A DNA stretch of 64,000 nt from Amycolatopsis oliviviridis (GCF_014654365.1 NZ_BNAY01000001.1:1488001-1552000), one strand, 5' to 3'. Positions 44,423 to 55,432 are shown, numbered from the stretch's first letter. Numbers and translations: made by a program. The notes: generated by a model from the letters alone, not told the origin.

Positions 44423-44728
44423 ATGTCCGAGACCACGCTTTCGCCGGCCGCCTCGTCCGGCTCGCCCGACTCGACCGACGACGTCGCGGCCATGCGCAAC
44501 CGCCTTCGCTTCTACCGGACCCGTGCCGAGCAGCTCCAGTACGCGCTCGACCACCGGCTGCCCATCGAGCAGGCCAAAGGGATCCTCGCCGAGCGTTACC
44601 AAATCGACATCGACGCCGCGTTCGAACTGCTGCGTTCCTTCTGCCGCAACAACAACATGAAGATCCACGACGTAGCCAGGACGCTCGTCGAGCAACCGAG
44701 CGAAGGCGATCGACGGATCTCTTGCTGA
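44423..44728 (+). CDS. Small ANTAR-domain protein
   Basis: 101-aa protein: a disordered N-terminus and one ANTAR RNA-binding domain ([40 protein letters not shown]). ANTAR proteins bind paired hexaloops in nascent RNA to block termination. No sensor domain is fused, so activity may depend on a partner. ATG 44423. Confidence 0.8.
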   Translation: MSETTLSPAASSGSPDSTDDVAAMRNRLRFYRTRAEQLQYALDHRLPIEQAKGILAERYQIDIDAAFELLRSFCRNNNMKIHDVARTLVEQPSEGDRRISC

Positions 44729-44736
44729 GTCACGCC

Positions 44737-45204
44737 ATGATCGGAGGGAGGCCCGCGACCACCACCGGCGCAACGGACAACGCGGGCACGGACTGGGTGA
44801 TGAATCGAACGCCGCCCCCCAGACTTCGGGTGCTCGTCGCGGACGACAACCCGGTCATCGGCGATGCCCTGCGGGCCCTTCTGGAGACCGAGCCGGACAT
44901 CGAAGTGGTCGCCGTCGCGCTGACCGCGGGTGAAGCCGTCGCGCTCGCCGAGCTGCTGGTCCCGGAGGTCGCGGTGCTGGACGTCCGGATCCCGGGCGGG
45001 GGCGGCGCGTGGATGGCCAAGGAGATCCGGCGGCGGGTGCCCCATACGCGGCTGCTGGCGTTCTCCGCGCACAGCGACACCCGGTCCATCGCCCAGATGG
45101 CGTCCGCCGGCGTCTCCGAATATCTGGTGAAGGGCAGTCCCAACACCGAGATCGTCGCGGCCATCCGCCGTCTGTGCGCGAACAGCGCCAACGGCACGGA
45201 GTAG
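44737..45204 (+). CDS. Stand-alone receiver-domain response regulator
   Basis: 155-aa protein with a receiver domain only: DD at [14 protein letters not shown], phosphoacceptor Asp in [10 protein letters not shown], Thr/Ser switch (FSAHSDTRS) and Lys in EYLVKGS. No output domain. It may be a phosphate sink or partner for a neighbouring kinase. Start uncertain: ATG 44737 or 44800. Confidence 0.78.
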   Translation: MIGGRPATTTGATDNAGTDWVMNRTPPPRLRVLVADDNPVIGDALRALLETEPDIEVVAVALTAGEAVALAELLVPEVAVLDVRIPGGGGAWMAKEIRRRVPHTRLLAFSAHSDTRSIAQMASAGVSEYLVKGSPNTEIVAAIRRLCANSANGTE

Positions 45205-45212
45205 CCCCGGCA

Positions 45213-48200
45213 TCAGTCCGCGAGCCAGCGTTCCATACAAGCCAGCAGTTCCTCCGCGTTCACCGGCTTGGTGACGTAGTCGCTGGCCCCGGCGGCAAGG
45301 CTCTTCTCGCGGTCTCCTTCCATCGCCTTCGCGGTCACGGTGATGATCGGCAGGCCGGCGAACCTCGGCATCTCACGGATCGCCGCCGTCGTCGCGTGGC
45401 CGTCCATCTCCGGCATCATCACGTCCATCAGGATCAGGTCGATGCCGTCGTCGGACAGCAGTTGCTCGATGCCCTTGCGGCCGTTGGGCGCGTGCACGAC
45501 CGACAGCCCGTGCAGTTCGAGCATTCCCGAGATGGCGAACACGTTGCGGGCGTCGTCGTCGACGAGCAGGACCTTGCGCCCCTGCAACCGTGCCGGTTCG
45601 GCGGACGTGGCGACGGCCGTCGCCGTCTCCTCGACGGCCGTCGGAGCCTCTTCGGGCTGGTGCATCAACGGCAGGATGCCTTCGAGTTCGCTGGCCGAGA
45701 TGTGCAGCATGATGCGTTCGCGCAGCATGTCCAGCGACGGCAGCAGTTCGACGGGATGCACCCGCGCGTGACTGTGCAGCAGCCGGTCCTGCGCGGCGCT
45801 GAGCTTGCGGGTCGCGTACGCCAGCACCGGGACCTCGACCGGATCCGGCCCCTCGGCGAGCCGTTTGAGGAAGGTCAACGCGCTCGTCCCGGGGATGCTG
45901 GTGTCGAGCACGACGCAGCGATAGCCGTCGCGTCTCAGTTCCTCGAACGCCTCCGTCAGATCGGCCACCGCCCGCACCTGGACCGAGCCGTGGCTGTCCG
46001 CGACATCGGCCGCGACACCGCGGGCGAGCAGGGTCAGCAGGCTGTTCTGCTCACTCTCCACCACCAGCACGCGCCGCTCCGCGCCGGATTTGTCCACAGT
46101 GGACTCGTCGAGTCCCGCAGGCACGGCGAACCTGGCCACCGGCAGGTACAGGGTGAACGTGCTGCCCGTCCCCAGCACGCTGTCCGCCCGGATCTCGCCG
46201 CCGAGCAGGTACGCGACCTCGCGGCTGATCGAGAGGCCGAGCCCGGTGCCGCCGTACTTCCGGCTCGTGGTGCCGTCGGCCTGCTGGAAGGCGCCGAAGA
46301 TCGAATCGAGGTTCTCTTCGGCGATCCCGATCCCGGTGTCGATCACGCTGAACGCGACCAGCGACTCTTGGCCGCCCGCGGAGGACGCGACGATCGTGTC
46401 GACCAGTTTGACCCGCAGTTCGACGCTGCCGTCCTCGGTGAACTTGACCGCGTTCGACAGCAGGTTCCGCAGCACCTGCCGCAGTCGCTGCTCGTCGGTG
46501 AACAGGAGTTCCGGCACGTTGGGTTCCACGGTGACCTGGAAGTCGAGCCCCTTCTCCGCGGTCAGCGGACGGAACGTCGTGCCGACGTAGTCGAGTAGCT
46601 GGCGCAGCGGGAACGGCTCGTGGTGGATGTCCATCTTGCCCGCCTCGACCTTGGACAGGTCGAGGATGTCGTTGATCAGCTGCAGCAGGTCGGTGCCCGC
46701 GGACTGGATCACCTTCGCGAACTCGACCTGTTTGGGGGTCAGGTTCTGGGTCGAGTTCTGGGACAGCACCCCGGCGAGGATGAGCAGGCTGGTCAACGGG
46801 GTCCGGAGTTCGTGCGACATGTTGGCCAAGAACTCCGACTTGTACTTCGACGCCAGCGCGAGCTGCTGCGCACGTTCCTCGATCTCCTGTCGTGCCTGCT
46901 CGATTTCGAAGTTCTTCACTTCGATGTCCCGGTTCTGCCGCGCGAGCAGTTCGGCCTTCTCCTCCAGTTCCGCGTTGGAGATCTGCAGCTTCGCCTGCTG
47001 CGCCTGGAGCTCCTCCGATCGTGCCTGCAGTTCCTGGGCCAGCCGCTGGGATTCCTCCAGCAGCGAGTCGGTCCGCGCGTTGGCGATGATCGTGTTGACG
47101 TTGACCCCGATGGTCTCCATCAGCTGTTCGAGGAAATCCTTGCGGACGGCGGTGAATTCGCCGAACGACGCCAGTTCGATGACGCCGAGCACCTGGTCCT
47201 CGAAAACGATCGGCAGCACGATCAGGGTGACCGGTGGGGCGGAGCCGAGACTCGACGAGATCTTCACGAAGTCCGGCGGCGTCCGGTCGACCACGATCGG
47301 CTTCTTGGTCTGCGCGGCCTGCCCGATCAGCGACTGCCCCATCGCGAAGTCCGAGGGAGTGTCCGCTTCCTCACTGTGCCCGTAGCTGGTGATCAACCGC
47401 AGCCGGGTGCCGTTCTCGCCGGCTTCGGTGAGGAAGAACGTCCCGTGCTGGGCGCCGACCAGCGGGGTCAGTTCGTTCATGATGAGCGTGGCCACCACCC
47501 GCAGGTCCCGGTGCCCCTGCATCAGGCCCGAGATCCGCGCCAGGTTGGTGTTGAGCCAGTCCTGCTCCTCGTTGGCCCGCGTCGTCTCGCGCAGCGACTG
47601 GACCATCGCGTTGATGTTGTCCTTCAGTTCCGCGACCTCACCCTGGGCCTCGACGGAGATCGACCGGGTGAGGTCGCCGGTGGCCACCGCGCTGGTGACC
47701 TCGGCGATGGCCCGGACCTGCCGCGTCAGGTTCCCGGCCAGCTCGTTGACGTTCTCCGTCAGCCGCTTCCAGGTACCCGAAACGCCTTCGACCTCGGCCT
47801 GGCCACCGAGCCGTCCCTCGCTGCCGACCTCGCGGGCGACGCGGGTGACCTCCGCGGCGAACGCGGAGAGCTGGTCGACCATCGTGTTGATGGTGGTCTT
47901 GAGCTCCAGGATCTCGCCCCGCGCGTCGACGTCGATCTTGCGGGAGAGGTCGCCCCGCGCGACCGCGGTGGTCACCTGGGCGATGTTGCGGACCTGGCCG
48001 GTGAGGTTGTTGGCCATCGAGTTGACGTTGTCCGTGAGGTCCTTCCAGGTGCCGGCGACGTTCGGCACCCGGGCCTGGCCGCCGAGGATGCCCTCGGTGC
48101 CGACCTCGCGCGCCACCCGCGTGACCTCGTCCGCGAACGCCGACAACGTGTCGACCATCGTGTTGATCGTCTGGGCGAGCGCGGCGACCTCACCCTTGGC

Positions 48201-49721
48201 TTCGACGGTGATCTTCTGGGACAGGTCGCCTCTCGCGACCGCGGTCGCGACCTGGGCGATGGAACGCACCTGGTCGGTCAGGTTGTCCGCCATGACGTTG
48301 ACCGACACGGTCAAGCCCTTCCACGTCCCCGACACACCCTTGACGTCCGCCTGACCACCCAGCCGCCCCTCGGTACCCACCTCACGCGCCACCCGCGTGA
48401 CCTCGTCCGCGAACGACGACAGCTGGCCGACCATCGTGTTGATGGTGTCCTTGAGTTCCAGGATCTCGCCGCGCGCGTCGACACGGATCTTCTGCGACAG
48501 ATCGCCCTTCGCCACCGCCGTGGTGACCTCGGCGATGGAGCGCACCTGGTCGGTCAGGTTGTCCGCCATGACGTTCACGGACTCGGTCAAGCCCTTCCAC
48601 GTCCCCGACACACCCTTGACGTCCGCCTGACCACCCAGCCGCCCCTCGGTACCCACCTCACGCGCCACCCGCGTGACCTCGTCCGCGAACGACGACAGCT
48701 GGTCCACCATCGTGTTGATCGTGTTCTTCAACTCCAGGATCTCGCCCCGCGCGTCCACCGTGATCTTCTGCGACAAGTCACCCTTCGCCACCGCCGTGGC
48801 CACCTGGGCGATCGACCGCACCTGCGCGGTGAGGTTGCCCGCCATGAAGTTCACCGACGTCGTCAGATCCCGCCACGTCCCCGCCACACCCGGCACCTGG
48901 GCCTGCCCGCCGAGGGCGCCCTCGGTCCCGACCTCCCGGGCGACCCGGGTGACCTCGTCGGCGAACGAGGACAACTGATCCACCATCGTGTTGATCGTGT
49001 TCTTCAACTCCAGGATCTCGCCCCGCGCGTCCACCGTGATCTTCTGCGACAGGTCGCCCTTCGCCACGGCGGTCGTGACCTCGGCGATGGAACGCACCTG
49101 ATCGGTCAGGTTGCCCGCCATGAAGTTCACCGACGTCGTCAGATCCCGCCACGTCCCCGCCACACCCGGCACTTCCGCCTGCCCGCCCAGCCTGCCTTCG
49201 CTGCCCACCTCGCGCGCCACCCGCGTGACCTCGTCGGCGAACGACGACAGCTGATCCACCATCGTGTTGATCGTGTTCTTCAACTCCAGCATCTCGCCTT
49301 TGACGTCGACGGTGATCTTCTGGGAGAGATCGCCTTTCGCCACCGCGGTCGCGACCTCGGCGATGTCGCGGACCTGGCCGGTGAGGTTGCCCGCCATCGC
49401 GTTCACCGAATCGGTGAGGTCCTTCCAGGTCCCCGAAACCGAGGGCACCGCCGCCTGGCCGCCGAGCTTGCCTTCGGTCCCCACCTCCCGCGCGACCCGG
49501 GTGACCTCGGAGGTGAACAGCGCCAGCTGGTCGACCATCCCGTTGAAGACGACCGCCATCTCGTCCATCAGCCCGTCGTCCACCTGGGGCAGCCGGGTGC
49601 TGAAATCGCCGTCACGGACGGCTTTCAGCCCCTCCAGCAACCGCTGCAGGCCTTCGTCGTCGATCGCACCGCCCACTCGGACCGCGTCCCTCGATCCACG
49701 CTTGATTCCCGGTTCCGGCAT
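45213..49721 (-). CDS. Giant soluble hybrid histidine kinase with HAMP array, GAF, and two receivers
   Basis: 1502-aa cytoplasmic hybrid kinase. Residues 1-~690 are a chain of seven 92-residue HAMP pairs ([21 protein letters not shown]) with no membrane span, like fungal group III (Nik1) osmosensor kinases. Then GAF (about 740-880), a coiled coil, HisKA ([20 protein letters not shown]), HATPase ([20 protein letters not shown]), a degenerate receiver and a C-terminal receiver ([12 protein letters not shown], Asp in [13 protein letters not shown], Lys in YVTKPV). HAMP units are nearly identical at DNA level. Last of the RR-PAS-kinase run. Confidence 0.9.
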   Translation of the reverse strand: MPEPGIKRGSRDAVRVGGAIDDEGLQRLLEGLKAVRDGDFSTRLPQVDDGLMDEMAVVFNGMVDQLALFTSEVTRVAREVGTEGKLGGQAAVPSVSGTWKDLTDSVNAMAGNLTGQVRDIAEVATAVAKGDLSQKITVDVKGEMLELKNTINTMVDQLSSFADEVTRVAREVGSEGRLGGQAEVPGVAGTWRDLTTSVNFMAGNLTDQVRSIAEVTTAVAKGDLSQKITVDARGEILELKNTINTMVDQLSSFADEVTRVAREVGTEGALGGQAQVPGVAGTWRDLTTSVNFMAGNLTAQVRSIAQVATAVAKGDLSQKITVDARGEILELKNTINTMVDQLSSFADEVTRVAREVGTEGRLGGQADVKGVSGTWKGLTESVNVMADNLTDQVRSIAEVTTAVAKGDLSQKIRVDARGEILELKDTINTMVGQLSSFADEVTRVAREVGTEGRLGGQADVKGVSGTWKGLTVSVNVMADNLTDQVRSIAQVATAVARGDLSQKITVEAKGEVAALAQTINTMVDTLSAFADEVTRVAREVGTEGILGGQARVPNVAGTWKDLTDNVNSMANNLTGQVRNIAQVTTAVARGDLSRKIDVDARGEILELKTTINTMVDQLSAFAAEVTRVAREVGSEGRLGGQAEVEGVSGTWKRLTENVNELAGNLTRQVRAIAEVTSAVATGDLTRSISVEAQGEVAELKDNINAMVQSLRETTRANEEQDWLNTNLARISGLMQGHRDLRVVATLIMNELTPLVGAQHGTFFLTEAGENGTRLRLITSYGHSEEADTPSDFAMGQSLIGQAAQTKKPIVVDRTPPDFVKISSSLGSAPPVTLIVLPIVFEDQVLGVIELASFGEFTAVRKDFLEQLMETIGVNVNTIIANARTDSLLEESQRLAQELQARSEELQAQQAKLQISNAELEEKAELLARQNRDIEVKNFEIEQARQEIEERAQQLALASKYKSEFLANMSHELRTPLTSLLILAGVLSQNSTQNLTPKQVEFAKVIQSAGTDLLQLINDILDLSKVEAGKMDIHHEPFPLRQLLDYVGTTFRPLTAEKGLDFQVTVEPNVPELLFTDEQRLRQVLRNLLSNAVKFTEDGSVELRVKLVDTIVASSAGGQESLVAFSVIDTGIGIAEENLDSIFGAFQQADGTTSRKYGGTGLGLSISREVAYLLGGEIRADSVLGTGSTFTLYLPVARFAVPAGLDESTVDKSGAERRVLVVESEQNSLLTLLARGVAADVADSHGSVQVRAVADLTEAFEELRRDGYRCVVLDTSIPGTSALTFLKRLAEGPDPVEVPVLAYATRKLSAAQDRLLHSHARVHPVELLPSLDMLRERIMLHISASELEGILPLMHQPEEAPTAVEETATAVATSAEPARLQGRKVLLVDDDARNVFAISGMLELHGLSVVHAPNGRKGIEQLLSDDGIDLILMDVMMPEMDGHATTAAIREMPRFAGLPIITVTAKAMEGDREKSLAAGASDYVTKPVNAEELLACMERWLAD
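47690..49520 (-). repeat. 276-bp coding tandem repeat (HAMP units)
   Basis: Seven units, each 92 codons. 48308-48426 equals 48584-48702 exactly (119 bp, offset 276), and other blocks recur between units, showing recent duplication or gene conversion. Confidence 0.8.
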
Positions 49722-49769
49722 CGCGGTGCCTCCTTCGTTCTGGTTCCCCGCAGGTCCTGGGGGATACCG

Positions 49770-50849
49770 TCATTTCCGCGCGGACCAGGGAGGCCCCAGC
49801 GGAATCCAGAAGGCCACCGACGTACCCTCGCCGGGCCCGCTGGATATCCGGAACCATCCTTGCGCCGCTTCCGCGCGCTCACGCATCGAAGCCATTCCGA
49901 TGTGCTCGCCCGAGGACACTTCGCGGGAATGCTCGAGGTCCGCCTTCATCCCGTCGCCGTTGTCGGCGACCGTCGCCAGCAGGCCGCCGTCCTGTCCGGT
50001 CAGGGACACCACGACTGAGGTGGCGTTCGCGTGCTTCCGCACGTTCACCAACGCCTCCTGAAGGATCCGGAAAGCCGTGACGACGATGTCAGGCGGCGGT
50101 TTGGCGGCGAAATCGTGCCGCAACGTGCAGTCCAGTCCCCAGCCGGCGACGACGTCGTCGAGGTAGTCGCGGACGGAGGCGACCAGGTCGTCGTCGTTCA
50201 GCGCGGGCGGCCGCAATTGGGCGACCAGGATCCGCAACCGCCGGATCGCTCCTTGAATCGCTTCGTCGAGTTGCATCAACGCGGGATCCCGGCGTTGCGT
50301 GGCGAGCATCTGCAACCGCATGCTCACCGCGATCATCGACTGAATGGAATCGTCGTGAACATCCCACGCGATACGGCGACGTTCGGTTTCCTGTGCGCGA
50401 ACGAAATGGGCGAACGCCAGCCGCCAGCCGGTCGACTCCTCCTCTGATCTCCGGCGTTCGGTGAGGTCACGAGTGACTTTTCCGAAACCGACGAGGGTGC
50501 CCCGCTCGTCCCGCAGCGCGGTGATCACGGTGTTGGCCCAGAACTGTTCGCCACCACGACGGATCCGCCAGCCCTCGTGCTCGTAACTCCCCACCTCCGC
50601 GGCGATCAAGAGTTCCTCGGCGGGTTTCCCGGCCACGACGTCGGCCTTGGTGTAGAAAGCCGAGAAATGACGGCCGAGGATTTCCTCCTCGGAATAGCCC
50701 TTGATCCGTTCCGCCCCCGGGTTCCAGCTGATCACCCTGCCCTCGACGTCCAGCATGTAAATGGCGTAGTCGACGACACTGTGCACGAACAGCTCGAAGA
50801 GCACAGCGCTGCGGTGATCAGGCGCCTGTTCCGATGGCAGCATGGCCAT
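49770..50849 (-). CDS. PAS sensor histidine kinase (HisKA_3)
   Basis: Soluble kinase of 359 aa: PAS domain ([40 protein letters not shown]), HisKA_3 ([20 protein letters not shown]) and HATPase_c ([12 protein letters not shown]). It lies between the LuxR regulator (32 nt upstream) and the HAMP kinase (48 nt downstream) on the same strand, and should phosphorylate the adjacent LuxR regulator. Start: ATG 50849 preferred over GTG 50879. Confidence 0.88.
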   Translation of the reverse strand: MAMLPSEQAPDHRSAVLFELFVHSVVDYAIYMLDVEGRVISWNPGAERIKGYSEEEILGRHFSAFYTKADVVAGKPAEELLIAAEVGSYEHEGWRIRRGGEQFWANTVITALRDERGTLVGFGKVTRDLTERRRSEEESTGWRLAFAHFVRAQETERRRIAWDVHDDSIQSMIAVSMRLQMLATQRRDPALMQLDEAIQGAIRRLRILVAQLRPPALNDDDLVASVRDYLDDVVAGWGLDCTLRHDFAAKPPPDIVVTAFRILQEALVNVRKHANATSVVVSLTGQDGGLLATVADNGDGMKADLEHSREVSSGEHIGMASMRERAEAAQGWFRISSGPGEGTSVAFWIPLGPPWSARK

Positions 50850-50881
50850 AGTGCAGCTTGGCACTCGGATACCTCTCACCG

Positions 50882-51562
50882 CTACGGCCGTTCGAGGAGG
50901 CCATTCTTCCGCGCGTGCGCGACGGCTTCGAGTTTCGAATGGGTCCCGGTCTTAACCAGGATTCGCTGCACGTGATTCCGCACGGTATTCCGGGCGAGCC
51001 TCAGCTCCTCGGCGATCCTGTCGGTTCCCGCGCCGTCGGCGATCAGCCCGAGCACCTGCCGCTCCCGCAGGGTCAGCACCGGGCCGAGCCTGCCGGCGCT
51101 CCCGGCCAGCAGGGCGAGCGCGCCACTGAGCAGTTCCGGATCGATGACCACGTCACCCGCCGCGACGGTACGGATCGCCGTGATCAACTCGTCGAGCAGA
51201 CCCGATTTCAGCAGCAGACCGGCCCCGCCGACCTCGAGGATCCTGGCGGCGATGGCGCTGTTCGCGTCGCCGGTCAGCACGAGCACCCGGCTCGACGGCG
51301 AAACCGCGCGGAACCCGGCGATCGCCTCGATCCCGTCCCCGTCCGGCAGCCGCCGGTCGAGCAGGACGATGTCGGGCAACAGCTCCTGCGCCGCGATCAT
51401 TCCGTGCGCGAGGGACTCCACCGACGCCACCAGATGGATTTCCGGGAATTCCTCGAACGCCGCGCCGAGCGCCTCGGCCACCATCTTGTGGTCTTCGACG
51501 AGCAGCACTCGGATCGGGGCCGCGGCCGGGGTCATGGGCCGCTGGGAGGTCGGGTTCGGCAT
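50882..51562 (-). CDS. NarL-type response regulator
   Basis: Response regulator of 226 aa, partner of the PAS kinase: receiver (LLVEDHKMVAEAL, Asp in IVLLDRRLPDGDG, Lys in LLLKSG) and LuxR HTH (LTLRERQVLGLIADGAGTDR, RLARNTVRNHVQRILVKTG). ATG 51562 has GGAGAAGG upstream. First of the RR, PAS kinase, HAMP kinase run. Confidence 0.9.
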   Translation of the reverse strand: MPNPTSQRPMTPAAAPIRVLLVEDHKMVAEALGAAFEEFPEIHLVASVESLAHGMIAAQELLPDIVLLDRRLPDGDGIEAIAGFRAVSPSSRVLVLTGDANSAIAARILEVGGAGLLLKSGLLDELITAIRTVAAGDVVIDPELLSGALALLAGSAGRLGPVLTLRERQVLGLIADGAGTDRIAEELRLARNTVRNHVQRILVKTGTHSKLEAVAHARKNGLLERP

Positions 51563-51643
51563 GCACCTTCTCCGTCGATCGTGGTCTCGCCGGGACCATT
51601 GTCCGGCAGTTTCCCGGAAATCAATCCTGCTCGCGGCCGCAAT

Positions 51644-52450
51644 TCACCCGCGTGCGGCTTCACGGATCAGCGCGACCGGGCATCTCGCGCGGCTCAGCAG
51701 CCCCTGTGCCGTGCTCCCGAGCCCGCCACCGGACGATCCGATGACGATCAGTCCCGCGTGCGGGACCACCCGGATGAGCGCACGGGCCACGTTGCGATCA
51801 CGGACGACCACGAGCCTGAGGACGACGCCGGGATACTTGTCGCGCCAGGCCGCCAACCGGTCCTCCAGCGCGCGTTCCTCCGCCGCTTCGACTCCGGCCA
51901 GCTCGGCTCCGGCCTCGAGGACGCCGTCGTGCCAGGCATGCACGACGACCAGTGTGGTGTTCCGCGCCGATGCGCTGTCGAGAGCGAAAACCAGGGCCCG
52001 CTCGCTGTCCCCGGACGCGTCGACGCCGACGACCACCTCACCCCGGCGGGGAGCGGTCAGGCCCCGGACGACGACCACCGGACATCTCGCGTGCCCGGCC
52101 ACCTCCGTGGTGACCGCGCCGATCGGCGCTCCGCGCAGCGCGCCGAACCCGTGTGTCCCCAGCACCAGCAGCGACGCGGATCTCGACTCCGCGACCAGTT
52201 CGTCGGCGATACCGCCGAGTTTCACCTCGTGTTCGGTGGGCACCGCCGGTTCGGCCTCCCTGGCGATACTCGCGGCGGCGAGGTTGTCCCGCGCGGCGCC
52301 GCCCTCCCAGCGGCGGCCGTCGATGTGAAGGAGCTTCAGCGCGCTGTCCCGTCTCGCCGCCTCCCCCGCGGCCCAGCGCACCGCCGCCCGAGACGACTGC
52401 GAGGCGTCCACGCCGACGACCACGGCCGCACGCCGCTGGATCCCGGTCAT
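51644..52450 (-). CDS. Tandem universal stress protein (UspA domains)
   Basis: 268-aa protein with two UspA domains; ATP-binding signature remnants are SASLLVLGTHGFGALRGAPI and HAGLIVIGSSGGGLGSTAQG. ATG 52450 has GGGAGG 6 nt upstream; the longer frame is not needed. Same architecture as DevR-regulon Usp proteins; two DevR-like boxes lie upstream. Confidence 0.88.
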   Translation of the reverse strand: MTGIQRRAAVVVGVDASQSSRAAVRWAAGEAARRDSALKLLHIDGRRWEGGAARDNLAAASIAREAEPAVPTEHEVKLGGIADELVAESRSASLLVLGTHGFGALRGAPIGAVTTEVAGHARCPVVVVRGLTAPRRGEVVVGVDASGDSERALVFALDSASARNTTLVVVHAWHDGVLEAGAELAGVEAAEERALEDRLAAWRDKYPGVVLRLVVVRDRNVARALIRVVPHAGLIVIGSSGGGLGSTAQGLLSRARCPVALIREAARG

Positions 52451-52525
52451 CACCGGCCTCCCGTCCCGCCGCCGGAACCGGCGGACGTCCGCCGACAGAG
52501 TGCCCTCCGGCGCGGCGCCCGCACA

Positions 52526-52539
52526 GGGCATGAAGTCCT
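52526..52539 (-). promoter_or_regulatory. DevR-box-like element upstream of the Usp gene
   Basis: On the minus strand AGGACTTCATGCCC keeps GGACTT and GCCC of the consensus (10 of 14), 76 bp upstream of the Usp start. Confidence 0.5.
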
Positions 52540-52649
52540 TTTCCCGGAACCGGGGATGGCGAACGGGCGGGCATTGTCCCACCGCCCTCGGCCCCTCCGG
52601 CCTTTCGACGCCAACCCGTGACCCGCAGTACCCGTCCGGCGACCGAGTG

Positions 52650-52663
52650 GGGTCTTTGTGCCC
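52650..52663 (+). promoter_or_regulatory. DevR-box-like element upstream of the small hypothetical gene
   Basis: GGGTCTTTGTGCCC matches the DevR core at 11 of 14 positions, about 100 bp upstream of the plus-strand start. Confidence 0.5.
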
Positions 52664-52763
52664 TCGATGGCACAACCTTCGGCGCTCACCGGAACGGCCG
52701 TCGATACCGCATCGTCGAAGGTGACGAACCGCTGAACCCGTCGTGCGGGAAGGTGACCGGGAC

Positions 52764-53030
52764 GTGACCACGAGAATCTGCGAGACCCGACGCCGTCCCG
52801 GCGCGCACGCGGCCGCCTGGCCCCAGGTCTCCGTCGAACTGGAAAAGCTGCCGAGGCTCATGGCGAAACCGGAGCCGCCCGCGTCCCTGCTCGACGGCGT
52901 CTTGACCGCCGTCCGGCGGCTCGAGGACACGGCCCCCGCCTTCCCGCGCCGGTTCCACCTTCCGCGATGGACCACGCGGGACCGGCGTGTCCAGCGGCTG
53001 CGCGGCTGGCTCAGCGGCTTGCCCGGCTGA
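52764..53030 (+). CDS. Small hypothetical protein
   Basis: 88 aa, no family recognised. High G/C at third positions supports a real gene. GTG 52764; Arg-rich C-terminus (TTRDRRVQRLRGWLSGL). It follows a DevR-like box and precedes the convergent PspAB-like gene. Confidence 0.6.
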   Translation: MTTRICETRRRPGAHAAAWPQVSVELEKLPRLMAKPEPPASLLDGVLTAVRRLEDTAPAFPRRFHLPRWTTRDRRVQRLRGWLSGLPG

Positions 53031-53039
53031 GAAGCCCGG

Positions 53040-53609
53040 TCACACCGGGCGCCACCGGCCGATGTCGGATTCCATCGCCACGATCCGGGTCAGCGACGAG
53101 CGGATCTTCAGTTCCATCGCCCGGTCCCGGCCGCGGGTCCCGCGCGGGGCGTACGGGTAGAAGGATCCGCGCTCCCGCCGGTAGACCATGGTCAGCCTCG
53201 GATGCCGCATGTCCCGCAGTTCGGCGAAGTCGACCGTCGTGTGCAGCAGCCAGGCCGCGAACCCGGCCTGAGCCAGCCTCTCGTTGACGTCGACGAGATC
53301 GCCGAGGAGCCAGCCCAGGTCCCCGTTCTCCCGCCAGCAGCGCACGATCGTCCGCCCGTGCGCGTCATGGGTGACCACGTTGCGGCGGGCGGAGTCCCCG
53401 GCGAGACCGGCGATGATCTCCGCCTCCGTCCCCGCGCCCGGACGGCCCTCGGCGAAGAAGCAGACCGTCCCCGCCCCGGTCGGCGCCAGCCCGTACCCGG
53501 ACCTCAGCGTCACTACCGCCGACCTCAACTCCAGCAACGGAAGCAGGCTCGGCCGCACCGAACGACTCTTCCCAAGTAGGCTTCCCAGCAGCGCCATGAC
53601 TCCACGCAT
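53040..53609 (-). CDS. PspAB-like protein (PspA-associated)
   Basis: 189 aa. The sequence (LLELRSAVVTLRSGYGLAPT, AGFAAWLLHTTVDFAELRD, RGSFYPYAPRGTR) resembles PspAB, which is found next to HtpX proteases and the PspA envelope-stress system in actinomycetes. No htpX or pspA here. ATG 53609 has GAGG 5 nt upstream. Confidence 0.68.
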   Translation of the reverse strand: MRGVMALLGSLLGKSRSVRPSLLPLLELRSAVVTLRSGYGLAPTGAGTVCFFAEGRPGAGTEAEIIAGLAGDSARRNVVTHDAHGRTIVRCWRENGDLGWLLGDLVDVNERLAQAGFAAWLLHTTVDFAELRDMRHPRLTMVYRRERGSFYPYAPRGTRGRDRAMELKIRSSLTRIVAMESDIGRWRPV

Positions 53610-53745
53610 CCTTTCCTCTGCGTGCAGCCTTTCCGATCAGGCCCCCGTGCCCTAGGGCCGCTCGGTCGCGCGTTCACCGGGACAAGTCCCCGGTTCCGAT
53701 GACCAACGGCCCTACCAGCACTTGCCGGGCCGTTCCCGTCAGTTG

Positions 53746-54465
53746 TCACCGGCCTCGCGGCTGAAGAAGTTTCTCGCTGTCCAGCGTGCCTTCGACGAAC
53801 TCGCGCGCGACCTCCACCAGCTTCCTGCTCGAACCGCGCGCGTAGGCACGCAAGCGCCGGAACGCGGTAGCGACGTCGATACCGGCGCGCTCGGCGAGCA
53901 TGCCTTTGGCTTGCTCGATGATCACCCGGCTGTCGAGCGCGGTCTGCAACTGCGCCGAAAGCGTCCGGTAGTGGTGCAACTCCCGGTGCTGCAGCAGGCA
54001 CAGGGCGGCGACATCGGCGAGCGCCTGCCCCAGCCGGTGGTCCTCGTCGCTCAGAACCGAGGTTTCGGCGCTGAGGAAGGCTATCGAACCGACGGTTTCC
54101 TCCATGGCGCGCAACGGAATCGCGGAAACCGCCACATAACCCTGTTCCGCCATTCTCGCCACGTAGCCGGGCCAGCGCCGGATCTCGGCGGCGAGGTCTT
54201 CGACAGCGACGGCATTCCCGGTTTCGAACGACTCGAGCGCGGGCCCCTCCTCGACGAGCGCCGGATAGCGTTCGATTTCCAGCCCCGGAAGGAAGACTTC
54301 CATCGATTCGATCGGCAGCAGGCGCACACATTCGCTGGACAACGTGTCCACGACCCGACCCGGCCCCAGGTCTTCCGTGACACTCGCGGTCAAACTCGCG
54401 AATGCCGCGCAGACCGCGGATTCCCTGTCCACCCCAGAGGCGATCTCCTCGCGACAGCTGTTCAC
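53746..54465 (-). CDS. GAF-ANTAR transcription antitermination regulator
   Basis: 239 aa: GAF sensor (about 30-165) and C-terminal ANTAR (LQTALDSRVIIEQAKGMLAE, RAGIDVATAFRRLRAYARGS). Signal-dependent RNA-binding regulator. GTG 54465. It is the third ANTAR- or receiver-type regulator of this island. Confidence 0.88.
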   Translation of the reverse strand: MNSCREEIASGVDRESAVCAAFASLTASVTEDLGPGRVVDTLSSECVRLLPIESMEVFLPGLEIERYPALVEEGPALESFETGNAVAVEDLAAEIRRWPGYVARMAEQGYVAVSAIPLRAMEETVGSIAFLSAETSVLSDEDHRLGQALADVAALCLLQHRELHHYRTLSAQLQTALDSRVIIEQAKGMLAERAGIDVATAFRRLRAYARGSSRKLVEVAREFVEGTLDSEKLLQPRGR

Positions 54466-54568
54466 CCGAGCGATTCTGGACCCGCGTCAGGACACCCGGC
54501 AACGACCAGATGGCGGATCCTTCGGTAGGACCACGACGATCATCTCGGGTGGCTGACGATCACGGAAT

Positions 54569-55432
54569 TCACCGGTGGCGACGCAACGAAATCGGTGGCA
54601 CCGTGTTCGCCCGCAGCGCTTCTTCATCCACAGTGGACTCGCCGATTCCCGCCTTGCCGATCCGCTTCGCGACGAGAGCGCCGGGGTCGTCGATCGCGTC
54701 GGTCCTGCCGCTCAGGAAAGCCCACTCGTGCTCGTCCGAGCCGTAGTAGAGAACCGTCCCGAACGACTCGGTGAACCGGCGCCACGACGCGATCAGCGTC
54801 TGGTTGCGCCACAGCGTCGGGCAGCCCGCCTGGCAGCCGACCACTCCCCCGTCGGCGAGCAGCGCCGTGCACCTGGCCAGGAAGCCGGCACCGTACAGCC
54901 GGTTGTGCTGGGCCGCCGGATCGTCGTTCTCGTCCGGCAGGTCGATCACGACCACGTCATAGGTGTCCCCGCGCTCCTTCGCCTCGGCGAGGAACTCCCA
55001 GCCGTCGCGGTAGTGGACGCGCACCTTCCCCTCGCCGCGCTCGGCGCGGGCCAGATCGTCGAGCGTGTAGCCGTAGGGAAGGTACTCCGCGCAGGCCCGC
55101 ACGGCCTCGGCGTCGATGTCGACGTGATCGACCACCTCGACCCCCGCGGCGACCGCGAGCTCGGAGGCGACCCCTTCGCTGGAGCCGATGATCAGCACCC
55201 GCTCGACGCGTTCGGCGAGCAGCAGCGACGGGACCATCAGCGCTTCGTGGTAGACGAGCTGGCTCTGCTCGGTGCTCTGCCGTTCGTCGTCGCAGAACAG
55301 GGAGATCCCCTGCGCGGTCCGTCCGATGAGGACGTTCTGGAACGCGGTGCGGCCCTCGAACAGGACCTCCTCGACGTCCCAGTTCCGGGTGAGCCCGGCG
55401 CCCATCGGCTCGACGATCACTCGTGGCGCCAT
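54569..55432 (-). CDS. speE: Spermidine synthase-like aminopropyltransferase
   Basis: Transfers an aminopropyl group from decarboxylated AdoMet to putrescine. 287 aa. The SAM-binding loop is VLIIGSSEGVASELA (glycine-poor versus classic GGGDG), acidic VDHVDIDAEAV, active-site VVIDLPDENDDP. Start ATG 55432 shares a base with the SpeD stop (TGATG), indicating coupling. Last of the ODC-SpeD-SpeE operon. Confidence 0.88.
   Translation of the reverse strand: MAPRVIVEPMGAGLTRNWDVEEVLFEGRTAFQNVLIGRTAQGISLFCDDERQSTEQSQLVYHEALMVPSLLLAERVERVLIIGSSEGVASELAVAAGVEVVDHVDIDAEAVRACAEYLPYGYTLDDLARAERGEGKVRVHYRDGWEFLAEAKERGDTYDVVVIDLPDENDDPAAQHNRLYGAGFLARCTALLADGGVVGCQAGCPTLWRNQTLIASWRRFTESFGTVLYYGSDEHEWAFLSGRTDAIDDPGALVAKRIGKAGIGESTVDEEALRANTVPPISLRRHR

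Larger units (their letters stand above)
52451..52763. other. 313-nt divergent region with DevR-box candidates
   Basis: It lies between the Usp gene and a small plus-strand gene and holds two DevR-like elements, one oriented to each. No other structure noted. Confidence 0.5.

Noticed and set aside
46620..50018. 1132-residue plus-strand open frame
   Set aside because: It is the shadow of the HAMP-array kinase; repetitiveness mirrors the minus-strand repeats and no family is recognisable.
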